Of a DNA stretch of 64,000 nucleotides, positions 33,589-43,922 are shown piece after piece. The notes below the pieces were generated by a model that had not been told where the DNA came from, searched no databases, and worked only from the letters and a program-made list of their open reading frames with translations. Position 1 is the stretch's first letter, and the number at the start of each line of letters is the position of its first letter. The DNA is taken from positions 43,814,434-43,878,433 of the forward strand of contig NC_012871.2 in assembly GCF_000003195.3 (NCBI RefSeq). Direction: 5' to 3'. The DNA is from Sorghum bicolor. Its lineage: Eukaryota > Streptophyta > Magnoliopsida > Poales > Poaceae. Made by a program: the position numbers and the translations under genes.

Positions 33589-35116
33589 GACCGACGTCAA
33601 CATCCAGCTTGGGGGAGTTCCTCCCAAATTTATCAAGTAAGTTTTTATTTGCTCTTCTTATTTATTCTATTCTGTCTTAGTATTTAATTTATCTTAAAAG
33701 GAAAAGCTTAGAAAACCAAATAAATATTTTCTTGCTTTAATTTACTGCACTTTATAAAAATGAAAACAAAATAAAAAGAGTGTGTAGATAAGTGTGCTTT
33801 ATCTTCCTGCTAAGTTTAATCTCTAGAAAAATAAAAAGACCAAAAATATACATGATGGAAATGATGAATAGTTGCTCTGTTTGCTCACTTACAAGTACCT
33901 AGCTTTTATATTAGAATTCTTCCAGGAATTACTAAAACTAAAATTACTATCTTTGGGAAAGCATAAACTAAAGTCTAGGTAAGAGAAAGGCATGATATAA
34001 AGTTGAGCTACTGTTTATCTCGTTCCTACTACACTAAGTTCTGGAGATTTATTTTTGAAAACTTACAAATCACATGATGAGTTCCTAGCATAACAAACTA
34101 CCTACCACAGCCATACTTGCTATAACATCTTTACTATATTCACATTGAGTTTGATCGAGCTGTGTTGACCCTTAGGAGCTTTTCATGTGGTTAAATTAAG
34201 ATATTCACTTGCACGCATCTACCACAGTATTCATTATCAATCATTAAAATTGCTAAAAATATTATCACTCACTGTCCCGAATATTGTTATTCTCTCTCTC
34301 TCTAAAAAGATTCAATGCAGAAGAGGCATGGGTTATGCAAAAAAAATATATATACGAGGAAATAAAAAGGGGCAAGTGCCCGGAACCTCGATAAAAGAAA
34401 AAGAGTGAGACGAGAGGTAAAAATGGACAAGTGTCCGAAGTAGAATTAGGGGTACAAAGATGCCCACTTGAGCGGAAAAAATGGACAAGTGTCCGACAGT
34501 AGAATTAGGGGTATCCACTACCCATCTAAAAAAAAAGAAAAAAAAGATAGCCCATGTTCTCCCAAAGCAAAGATCAAAGAAGAGGAGAGATAGCAATATG
34601 AGGAGCAATGAGAAGTAAATTTTATTATCACTTATGCATTTTCACCATCACTATCATTTACTCCATCACACATGCACATCTTGATTTAATTATATGCTGA
34701 GTTCCTTTGGATCCATGGCTCGATTAGACAACATATGTATGAGCTGTTTGCACTCCTATGAGCTCCACTTAATTATTCTATTAGCTATAGGCAAGTGACA
34801 TTATGGTAAGGATCCACAAATACTACATATAGAGAGACTTGAGAGAATCATTGCTGGGAACTCTGAGTTTTATTTTAAAAACTTATGAAAAACTATAGAA
34901 CAAAGGTGAAGTATAGATAGGAGGGATAGTGCTTGACTTAACTATTTTGTCTTTCGATTACTTAAGACTTAAGTGCAGGTAGTAAACTTCATAACACTTC
35001 ACTCTAATCTGGAAGAATTTTTATGTAAAAGCATGTGTGCCTGTCAGGAAAGAAAACATCGAAGCAACTCCTGATCCGTCTGAGTTTAGCTATTTGCTCA
35101 TGGACGAGCAAAGGGT
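33589..35116 (+). other. E6 3' untranslated region
   Basis: About 1.5 kb, AT-rich. It starts with a second AGCTTGGGGGA box (33606-33616). At 34370-34494 there are three short palindromes of the form GGxC-AAGT-GxCC, two of them within a repeated unit AAATGGACAAGTGTCCGA...GTAGAATTAGGGGTA. No ORF of interest. Confidence 0.65.
34370..34505 (+). repeat. Three palindromic repeats in the E6 3' region
   Basis: GGGCAAGTGCCC at 34370-34381 and GGACAAGTGTCC at 34425-34436 and 34483-34494. The change from G-C to A-T in the stem keeps pairing. The last two sit in a 58 bp direct repeat. Confidence 0.75.
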
Positions 35117-35131
35117 AAGCTTGGGGGAGTT
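35117..35131 (+). other. E6 polypurine tract
   Basis: AAGCTTGGGGGAGTT directly before the 3' LTR, the usual PPT form for plant Athila and related elements. Confidence 0.8.
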
Positions 35132-36647
35132 TGTTCACGGTCCTTAAGTACTAAAATTAATAATCAAATAAACATGAAAAAGGATCAATATGAAACAAAC
35201 ATCTAGAATTAGGGTTTTATCTGACAGAATTCCACGAGTTTTGGTGTTTATCTATTTCTGCAGGGGTTTATCAGAAAATAGGGAGAGAAGGCCCACATGT
35301 CATGTTTACAACGAGATAATTACGTGCCGCGCAATTTTCCTTGATCTGGAAGGATCCAGAAGCCACGGGAATGAACGAGAGGGGATTCGGGCTCGGGGGC
35401 TGGGCGGCCGCCCACCCCCATTGGGCGCCCGCCCAGGTGGAGAGTCCAATCAGGACTCTGCTTCGGGACAATCCTCCACCGACCTAAAGGATCAATCTAA
35501 ACCATACAATCTATGTCGGTTTGATCCAATGGCTCACGTTCACTTGAGGGGACTATAAAACCAGACCCCCTGGCCCCTGGAGGAGAGAGGAGAAATCATT
35601 ATTCAGAGGTAGCCATCAAAGTTAGGGTTTAGAGCTTCTCTCCCACAGAGAATTAGAATTAGCTACTCCCTAATCCTTCAAGTTTAGAGGTTTGATTAGA
35701 TAGCAATTAGAGAAGTAGAGCACTACGCTCTGGATTCGGATCTTCGGTAATAAAGATTGGTATTATTCATATCTTTCTCTAATTCTATTGTTCTAATTGC
35801 ATTATGTCTCTAATTATTATGTTCTTAGTTTGCTCTAGTTCTATATTTGATATAGTTCTAATTGATAATGAGTTTATGTATAAGTTTGCAAAGCGCTTAG
35901 CTCTTGACGCGAGGGAGTTAGGTGATAGATCACATGTGAGCGTGGTGCTTAGATGTTATTTATCTGCAAATGTATCCTATTGGCAGAGTCGTGTGGTAGT
36001 TCGCGATAGTGACAGCTTCGTTGATTCTTATATAGTCCACCCTCCGTTGATAGGACAGGCAGAACCGGTATTGTCGAGTAAGTCATGCGATGTTCTGATT
36101 TACTTTATCAATGTTCCTTATACATGAATGAAGAGTCTTTTATGCTATATATGATCTTGTAGATAAATAGAGTAGATTATGACTTAGGAGTTAGTAGATA
36201 ACTTAGAATCCATTCTCTAGCTAATCCGACATCACCTACATATATGAGGAGTAGTCTATTTTCTAATCGCTGTGCTCTTTATCCCATGAACTTATACTTT
36301 ATTATCATTATCTTTATGGTTTACCCCCTGCTAAAGTAAGTGACTGTGTGACGAGTTTCTCATTAGTAATCATGTTCTTGCAAGTTTATCTCTAGTCTAT
36401 GCCTGGATAGATTTTGCCCCTTTGATTTAATTCCATCTTCTTGAGATCCCTAGAGCAAAATTATAAATAACGATACCTGGAATACTTATCCTGGTGAAAT
36501 GCTACAATGAGGTGTTTTATCTGTGCGCTTGCGGATAGAATAGATTATTTTCTAGAGAGCCTTTACATTTATAAATACCTTTGTACACTCTGGCGCCATG
36601 CTAGGGATGACAACCTAGTATCTAAGTGGTGTTAGCTAGTGTCAACA
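35132..36647 (+). repeat. E6 3' LTR, 1,516 bp
   Basis: It starts TGTTCACGGTCC (one terminal difference from the 5' LTR) and ends GTGTCAACA. It has the same length as the 5' LTR, and I count about 18 substitutions between them. Confidence 0.95.
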
Positions 36648-36652
36648 GGTAT
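36648..36652. repeat. Target-site duplication of E6, right (GGTAT)
   Basis: Matches 27322-27326. Confidence 0.95.
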
Positions 36653-37948
36653 GACAGATCAAATCAACAGTATCAGAACAATAACCGCCGGTTTGATGGA
36701 CCGATTAGGGGAAGGGCATCGGTTCACGATCGGCTGGGGGGCAGGCTCAGCGTGCATGATAGGCTTGGTGACCGTGTTGAATATTTTCCCAGGAACCAGG
36801 AAGAGCTTGAGGAGATGGCTAATACACGAGTTCCCGATGAGTTCATATTTTGCAGGGATGCCAATACTTATCAGATGGAGTCAAGGGAAAATTATCGCCC
36901 ATCGGTAAGGCAGCAACAACTTCCTCCATGGTGTCCAGAGGGGTTGACTAGGACACAGAAGCGGAGGCTGCTACGCGAAAGACGATAAGAGTTAAGCAAG
37001 GGTGAGAACTCTGGCCAACCTAGGGATCAACAATTAGATCTTAAGGAGAAAGGGCCATCGGCAGATGTCAACATGGTATTTATGTTGCCGATGGAATTCC
37101 TTGCGCCATCCAGCGATGATGAGTTGGAGTTTTCCGACCAAATAGCTCAGTTGGCTCTAGATCCGATGACAGCCATCTTCGAAAAGCCTGCTGATGATGA
37201 AAGGCAACATCTTAAGGCTCTGTTTGTCAAGGGAAGAGTGGATGGTCAGCCGATGACCAAGATTTTAATTGATGGTGGGGCTGCCATCAATATCATGCCA
37301 TATGCAGTGTATCGGAAGCTTGGAAAGGGAGATTAGGATTTGACCAAGACCAATATGATGCTCAAAGACTTTGAGGGCAACGTGTCTCTAGTTAAGGGAG
37401 CAATATGTGTTGAATTGACTATCGGCAACAAAACCTTGCCGACAACCTTCTTTGTGATCAGTGGAAAAGGTGCTTATAACTTGTTGTTGGGGAGAGATTG
37501 GATTCACGCCAATTGTTGCATCCCATCTACAATGCACCAATGCTTGGTTCAGTGGGTAGGTGACAAGATTGAGATTGTCCCGGGAGACTCCTCATATGTC
37601 ATTGCATCGGCAGAAGCAGACACCTATGAAAGAACTAGGTGTATTTAAGGAGAAGTTTGGGAAAAGGATTTTCTCAAAGTTGCCGATTATGAAATTCCAC
37701 CGATCCAAGCAGTCGGTTCTGATGAAGGTTTTTAATGGATAGGTTCGCCGATGATGGAAAATTAGGCCAGGGATTCACATCGGCCGATGATCTAGTAGAA
37801 GTAGATATAGGTAGTGGTGATAAACCTAGTCCTACTTTTATTAGTGCTAAGTTAAATTCTGAGTGTAAGCAGCAGTTAACTGATTTGTCAAAGGAATATA
37901 AAGATTGCTTTGTTTGGGATTATACTGAGATGCCTGGTTTGGACGTAG
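36653..37948 (+). pseudogene. E5 gag end, protease and first part of RT, truncated
   Basis: The gag end includes WCPEGLTRTQKRRLLRERR. The protease follows with ILIDGGAAINIMPYAVY (about 37263-37312) and LLLGRDWIHANC. A linker then leads to FVWDYTEMPGLD, the usual start of Tat RT. At 37948/37949 the sequence changes to the minus-strand gag of Tat copy 2, so the RT palm, including the catalytic aspartates, is missing. Stops are at about 36986 and 37334, with frame changes near 37650-37730. Confidence 0.85.
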
Positions 37949-38613
37949 CCAGGTCGTAGCCCTCGTCTTCGGTGTTTATAACCTCGGTGGGGACGGAGCC
38001 GGTGCTTGAGTTGGTGCTGGAAACCTGGCCGTCCCGTAGCTCTCGGATTGTCACCATGTTGACATGGTGACGATTGTTCCTTGTCGGCGACCAACCCGCC
38101 TTGCTGAAAACGGATTGGACATGCTGTGAGTAAACAGAGGCCGAGTTGTTCAGGCCGCAAGGGTAGTCTTCCTTCTTGAGCTCGATGGATCGTCCTGAGG
38201 GGGTTGAGGTTATCGTCAGGAACGTTCCCAGCCGTTCGTGTGTGGCGACACGAGTTGGCCGGCGGGATTTCGAAAAATCCGCTCGAGCAGCTTGGTCGGG
38301 CCGGCGCAGAACTCCATCTATTAGTTGGGAGACTTCGAGTAGCTTGGAGTCAGCGCGATCGAGCGCTTGGAGGAGGTCCGAGCAGTCGATCTCCTTTCCC
38401 TTGTAGAGTGGGAACGGTGGTCGGGCGCTTGGTGCCGTCATGCGTGTGGTCAGAGACGGCGTGATCTCAGATTGGATCTGGATCTCTTTTGGAACCGTGG
38501 TCGCGAAGCCGCCGCTGCACGTCGTCCACGTGATCTGGCCGACGGTGAACGTGAGGCCTTCGGGCACGGTCGCGGAAGCTGGGATCGTGACCATCTTGTT
38601 CGCCGGAAAAGTT
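37949..38613 (-). pseudogene. Second, truncated gag start of the Tat copy 2 array
   Basis: On the minus strand the sequence repeats the beginning of gag found at 50240-49600, from MVTIPAS through SVYSQHVQS and TIRELRDGQVSS, and stops at GYDL. After that the frame runs into E5 sequence. It is nearly identical to 49597-50240, so it is a real duplicate of the 5' internal region. The product would lack the gag core. Confidence 0.85.
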
Positions 38614-38623
38614 GCACGCACAC

Positions 38624-38641
38624 CCCCTACCTGGCGCGCCA
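38624..38641 (-). other. Primer-binding site next to the middle LTR of Tat copy 2
   Basis: TGGCGCGCCAGGTAGGGG on the minus strand, adjacent to the LTR at 38643. Its presence to the left of the LTR shows that this LTR is followed by a second internal region. Confidence 0.8.
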
Positions 38642-38642
38642 C

Positions 38643-39103
38643 TGTCGACGAAAGCTGGTCGGCAGTCTACCTTGGGGTATACCCACGGTAGTAGTTTATC
38701 GGTAGACGGTGCGCAAACTACGAACTCGATGGTGACGCAAGACACGGACAAGCTTTTTATCCAGGTTCGGCCGCCGAGTTGGCGTAATACCTACGTCCTG
38801 CGTCTGGTTGTATTGATTTGTGTTGAGAGAATATGATGTATCCTAGGGGGTCCCTTGCCCCTCCTTATATAGTCTGGAGGGCAGGGTTACAGATCTAGAA
38901 ACTAATCCTAGTCGGTTACAATTGCCATGGATAATTCGATATCAATTCCTATTCCAACCGACTAGAATCCTGCTTGATCTCCACATCTCGTTTCCTTGCG
39001 CGAAACTCCAGGTTGTCGGATCAAGCCTTGTACTCGTCTCGTAATGGGCCAAGCCTCCTGGCCGAAGTCTAGCCGTAAGGGTATAGGGGTTTATACCCCC
39101 ACA
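38643..39103 (-). repeat. Tat copy 2 middle LTR (3' LTR of the full unit)
   Basis: 461 bp. It shares copy-2-specific variants (CCAACCGACTAGAATCC, CTCCACATCTCG) with 50289-50749 that copy 1 lacks. Confidence 0.95.
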
Positions 39104-39656
39104 GCTAGTCCCCGAGCACCATGTATTATGATGTAACACGCCGTCTTGAGCTTCTTCGATCAGTGAGGCTTGACGTCTTCAGAAAAGTTGCCCGAACAGT
39201 TGCAACGGTATTTTGACCAACTCAAAAGACAGTTGATCAACATTGACATCGAAGAAGTGAGTTGTTCGAAGAATGCATGGTGCTCTAAATTAAAAAAGAT
39301 TTCTTTCCTGGTGAAGTGTGCCCACTTTACTTTTTTTGGAAGGTATAGACATCAAAAAAGCAAGCAAATTCACCGCAAGGTGAAGTGTGCCCACTTAGTC
39401 CCCGAGCCTGGTAGTAGGTGACGCAGGCACGTGGTGCCAGGGTCAAAACAAAAGTCCTCAAAGAAATTCTATAACTGAGATGCATCGCCAGATGCATCGT
39501 ACCGATGTAGTCCCCGAGCTTGCTGGAAGGCGAAGTATGAGCCTTGTAGCAAGGTCTAAAAAGTTGAATTTACCAGTCTGACTGCAATTGAATAGATTAA
39601 TCGACCAGTCACCAAGCACCAAGTGCTTTTTAGAATTCTGTGTTGCTGTACTGTAC
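39104..39656. other. Tat copy 2 PPT and 3' untranslated region before the tandem array
   Basis: It starts with GCTAGTCCCCGAGCAC, the complement of the PPT. The rest matches 6838-7373 of copy 1 with scattered differences. No gene. Confidence 0.6.
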
Positions 39657-40078
39657 GACCAGTCCCCGAGCATCGAGTGCTCGGTGGTCGGTGCAGTTCT
39701 TTAAAGCTTCTAGCTGATAGACTGGGCGACCAGTCCCCGAGCGTCGAGTGCTCGGTTTTCGGTGCAGTCCTTTAAAGCTTCTAGCTGATAGACTGGGCGA
39801 CCAGTCCCCGAGCGTCGAGTGCTCGGTTTTCGGTGCAGTCCTTGAAGTTCCGAGCTGATAGACTGGGCGACCAGTCCCCGAGCGTCGAATGCTCGGTGGT
39901 CGGCGCAGTCCTTGAAGTTCCGAGCTGATAGACTGGGCGACCAGTCCCCGAGCGTCGAATGCTCGGTGGTCGGCGCAGTCCTTGAAGTTCCGAGCTGATA
40001 GACTAGGCGACCAGTCCCCGAGCGTTGAATGCCCGGTGGTCGGTGCAGTCCCCGGATTGTTGACTCTCTGGCGTATGT
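39657..40078. repeat. 70 bp tandem repeat array in Tat copy 2
   Basis: Unit starts (GACCAGTCCCCGAG) lie at 39657, 39728, 39799, 39869, 39939 and 40009. Units 2 and 3 share GCTCGGTTTTCGG, absent from copy 1, so the array has been homogenised separately in this lineage. Confidence 0.9.
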
Positions 40079-40343
40079 GTCTTCTTGTTTTTTGAAAAGA
40101 TCTTTCCAGTTAAAGTTGACGTGACGAGGCCTCCTGACGGGGTGTCAGACGGATGCATGAAAAGTTGCGCCTGGCAACTGTGCAGCCGCCCTTTGCATGG
40201 TTTGAGAAAAGGAAACCATCAATTGGTACGAAAAATCCGCCGCATTAATTGTTTATAATCATTGTAAACCGAAACGCCGCATCCGCCGCATGGCCCGCCC
40301 ACTTCCCGAGAATACGGGAAGTGGGAGAGGTGGAGTTGCGGGC

Positions 40344-40350
40344 TATAAGA
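40344..40350 (+). promoter_or_regulatory. Putative TATA box of the Tat copy 2 antisense gene
   Basis: TATAAGA, 118 bp before the ATG at 40462, identical in position to copy 1. Confidence 0.55.
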
Positions 40351-40461
40351 GCCTGATAGTTCCACCTGTACTGCTTACCCTGCCATTGCCTTCAAACCTT
40401 CCGCTCTCATCTCCCCCAATCGCCTGCATCTTCCTAACTCAAGCCCACATTCGCACCTCTA

Positions 40462-43400
40462 ATGGCGAAGAGCGACTCCAGGAAGAGGGCCGAACTGATG
40501 GCCAAGGAGTGGAAGAAGTCTCGCAGCACCACGAAATCTCTTGGTGACCTCGTCGATATGGGGCTTCTGCACGGCCCGGAGCTCGGCGGCTGGAGGGCAC
40601 CGGAGGGGGAGAGCTACCCCGACCCTCGCGCCGGTGAGATCGTCGTATTTGAAGATTTCATTAAGAGGGGCTTTGGTGTTCCTATTCATCCTTTTCTTCA
40701 AGGTCTTCTTTTATACTATGAGATCGGGATTTGCAATCTGCACCCGAACTCAATTCTCCTCATTTCCACTTTTATCCACCTGTGCGAAGCCTATGTTGGC
40801 ATAGAGCCGCACTTCGATCTTTTTCGGTATCTTTTCTGCTTGAGAAAGAAGGGAGCAGTTGGAGGCTCCAAGGTTGCAGGTGGAGTATACCTCAACCTTC
40901 GTGATGGAATGAAGAATCGCTACCTGCACTGTCCATGGAACACTTCCTTGACCGAATGGTACAGGAAGTGGTTCTACATCAGGGAGGAACCGGGCAGCTC
41001 CACATTCTGCGACGTGGGATACATTCCTGAGAAGAGGATGAGCTGGACCGACCGCCCGGAGTTCGACGGTCCAGTGGCGGATCTCATGAAGCTGATCGAC
41101 TGGTCGCGCCTGGACGGGCTTGGCGTGGTCGGCAACTTCATTTGTCGTCGGGTGATGCCCTGCCAGAAGAGGGTGCACTCGGCGTACGAGTATACCGGAA
41201 GCGTGGACCCGACCAGGATGCGGCCAGAGATCTTGGAGAAAGCGGAGGTACAACAGCTGTTGAACGAGCTGTTTAACTTCGCGGACGGAGGCTTCATCCG
41301 TGGCAGTGATCGGGTGCAAGCATTCAAGTTAGGACGACCAGCACCAAAGGTATGTAGCAGATTATTTTGTTTTAGCATTCGTATACCGTCGGCAGCTGAC
41401 TCATCTCTGTTGCTTTTGCAGATCGGCGATGTCGACCGGTGCACAGTGTATGTATCACTGGCACCGGGGATGGAAAATCCTGCGGGAGAAGACCCACCAG
41501 AGGAGGACGCTGCTCGGTGTACTCATTACACCAGCAGTGAAGAGGACCAAGCCCGCCCCGTCCCGACCTCCGAGGAGAGGGTAGCGGGGAAGAGGCCATT
41601 GCCGGCAGATCCTATGCCGACACCGGAGCTGCCGGCCGATCTACCGGCGGAGAGCAGCCAAGCACCGAAGCGTCGTCGGCTCGTGCGGATCGTTGACGAC
41701 GACGACGACGACGAGGAGGCTGCGCCGTCGTTGGTCCGACGGCCCCGGGGCCGCCCAGATATTACGCCGGCTGCTACTGATCGAGTGGCCAGCGACGCCC
41801 CTGCACCGCAAGTTGTCGAGATGGGGGCGCAGGTGCCGACCGGCCGGGCGCGGAGGAGGTTCACCGCCACCCACCGTCGATCAGACCTGTAAGTGTTCGA
41901 CTTACGTATTTTGGACTCCTCTTTGATTTGATTTTTTTTTTTTTTTGAAATTACACTTTTGTTCCTGTAGTGCGGCGTCGGATGTCGACCCCGGCCAGGC
42001 TGCCAGCCAGGGGACGGGCGAGCCAGTCCACGCTGCTGAGGATACGGCCCCCCAGACCACAGAGCAGCCAACAGCTGCAGTCGCGCCTGGGAGCTCCGAG
42101 GGGCTCCCGACCGCGGCACCGACTACGACAGGCAGCCCGACCAGGGCTGGAGAGGCTCCCCCAACCGGCTCCTCAGAGGAGGGAAGATCTCCGACCGCTC
42201 CTCCTGCCGGGGGGAGTGAAGTCCCCACGCCGCCTCGAGCAGGAGCATCTTCGGCTGCGGGCTCCCCAGGTCTGGTCCGAGGACCAGTAATACCTGGGAC
42301 CACCACCGGGGGTGACGCAGCGCAGGAGGAGGAAACCCGGGCGGCCTCCGATGATGAGGTGGAAGAGGTTGAGGGTCGTCCCCGTGATGGCCGCCAACAC
42401 GTGTATGTGTGGCGCCAACGCGGGGATCACTTTATCGGGCATGAGGAGCTCGCCGAGACCGAAGAGGCCGCCAGGGTGGAGCGCGCGGCCAAACGCCTCG
42501 TCGACGAAGTCAAGGTAAGCGACTTTTTGTACTGCTGTACATTCTATGCCTTGTCTTGCATGGTCGTTATATGCTCGCTTTGTAGGGCGCAATGAAAACG
42601 GCAAAGTACCGGAAACGGTGCTTTGACCAGATAGAAGGCGTTATGGCCGAGAACAAGGCCCTTGCCGCGGAGGTAGACCGGCTGCGTTCGGAGGTCGGGG
42701 AGAAGGTGGCCGAGATGAGTGTCCAGGAGGAGCGTCGTCTCGACCTCACTCGTCGCTTGGCCGACCAGTACCGGCAGCGAGAAGGTTAGTCACACGCTCC
42801 GAGCAGCTTTGCGTACTTGTGTAGTTTGCTTTACTGACCAGTTTATGGTTCACACAGACTTGGAGGAGGAGGTGGCGCGCCTCCGACAAGAGAAGGAGCA
42901 GCTCAGCCAACAGCTCGCCGGTGCGCTGGAGTCCGGACGGCGAGCAGGAGAGGAACTGGGCCGAAAGGACCGGGAATTATCTGGTAATGGGTGCCGCCTT
43001 GTTAGCTGCTGCTTGTCGCCCCTTTGTTTGTTTGGTATGCCAAAAATAACGCCTTGTTTCGTTTGCAGTGCTCAAGGTGAACGCCAAGAAGCACCTGGAT
43101 GATCTGATCAAGGACCGGGACTCCTGGAAGGTCAACTGTTGCAGGATCTGGAAAGGAGTGTCCCCGGTCCTAGACCTGATCAGTCCCGAGCTCCCGGAGA
43201 GCCAGCCCCGCGCGCCGCAGTTGACCCCGGTCGAGAAGGCGCAACGGGCGTGGGACTGGCTCCAGCAGTTTGTGAAGGACGCTGGGGAGTTTGCCGGCGC
43301 GCACGTCCTCAGCATGGTGCGCGCCCACTACTCCCTGGTCAACTTGAGCAGGCTGGAGAAGGGGTACCCGAAGGAAGTCGGCCCTCAGGAAGCGGACGAA

Positions 43401-43643
43401 CTTCGGGGTAGTCTGCTGGACTTGTCGTCGACGGTGATCGGCGACATCAATCTGTGCGGAACGGCCACTCCTCCAGACCAGCCGAGTTCAGATAGGTCGG
43501 CCAGGGAGTTGTCGGGCACGTTCGTTGCGGGAGATGGGCGGTCGACGCCTGCGGTCTCGACCAGCCAGGCGCCGGTGGCCCCGACCCCTTCGTCCGGGCA
43601 GCAGGGCCAGGCGGGTGATCAGCCCGAGCAGCTAGGCCAATAA
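40462..43643 (+). CDS. Tat copy 2 antisense gene (Transposase_28 family), six exons, 932 aa, intact
   Basis: Exons 40462-41349, 41422-41888, 41971-42514, 42586-42784, 42858-42983 and 43069-43643, introns GT-AG of 72, 82, 71, 73 and 85 bp. The joined frame has no stop before the final TAA. Residues about 1-296 (exon 1) hold the Transposase_28-type domain. Exon 2 encodes an acidic/Pro-rich part with poly-Asp and PKRRRL. Exon 3 is low-complexity Pro/Ala/Thr followed by EEVEGRPRDGRQH. Exons 4-6 form a likely coiled coil (KYRKRCFDQIEGVMAENKAL; LEEEVARLRQEKEQLSQQL) and a conserved WKGVSPVLDL region. Intron 1 has no stop and a length divisible by three, so its retention would give a longer protein. 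The position is antisense to pol. Function unknown; a nuclear or RNA-binding role would be a guess. Confidence 0.85.
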
Positions 43644-43922
43644 AGTAGTCTGTAGGAGTAGACTAGTGTCTGCCCGTCAGGGTATTTATTGTAAACTTTG
43701 TGTGTAAAGTTTGTAATAAAGTTTGCTTTTTTTGTCATGACTGTTGTTGTGAGCGCTGTAAGAATATCTGAGTGACGTGTCACCGTATTCGTCTCGGTAG
43801 TTGCTAGGAGCATCCATTGCAGGAGTTTTGCCGAGTGCTGTGTGCGACAAGGTATAGGCAAAAAATAGAGAATTTCATTATCAAAAATTATAAGATACTT
43901 ACAAAGGAAAGTTATCAAAACT
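43644..43922. other. Convergent 3' ends in Tat copy 2
   Basis: A 279 bp spacer between the antisense gene and pol, with AATAAA near 43715 for the plus-strand transcript. It matches 11361-11638. Confidence 0.5.

Larger units (their letters stand above)
27327..36647 (+). mobile_element. E6: complete non-autonomous Athila-type element, 9.3 kb
   Basis: Two 1,516 bp LTRs, an Asp-tRNA-type primer-binding site, gag-protease, an Athila ORF1-family gene and a PPT are flanked by TSD GGTAT. RT, RNase H and integrase are absent; nothing resembling them lies between 31161 and 32004 or after 33588. The two LTRs differ by about 18 of 1,516 bases by eye (about 1.2%), so the element moved after losing, or without ever having, its polymerase. 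It sits in the gag gene of E5. Confidence 0.95.
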
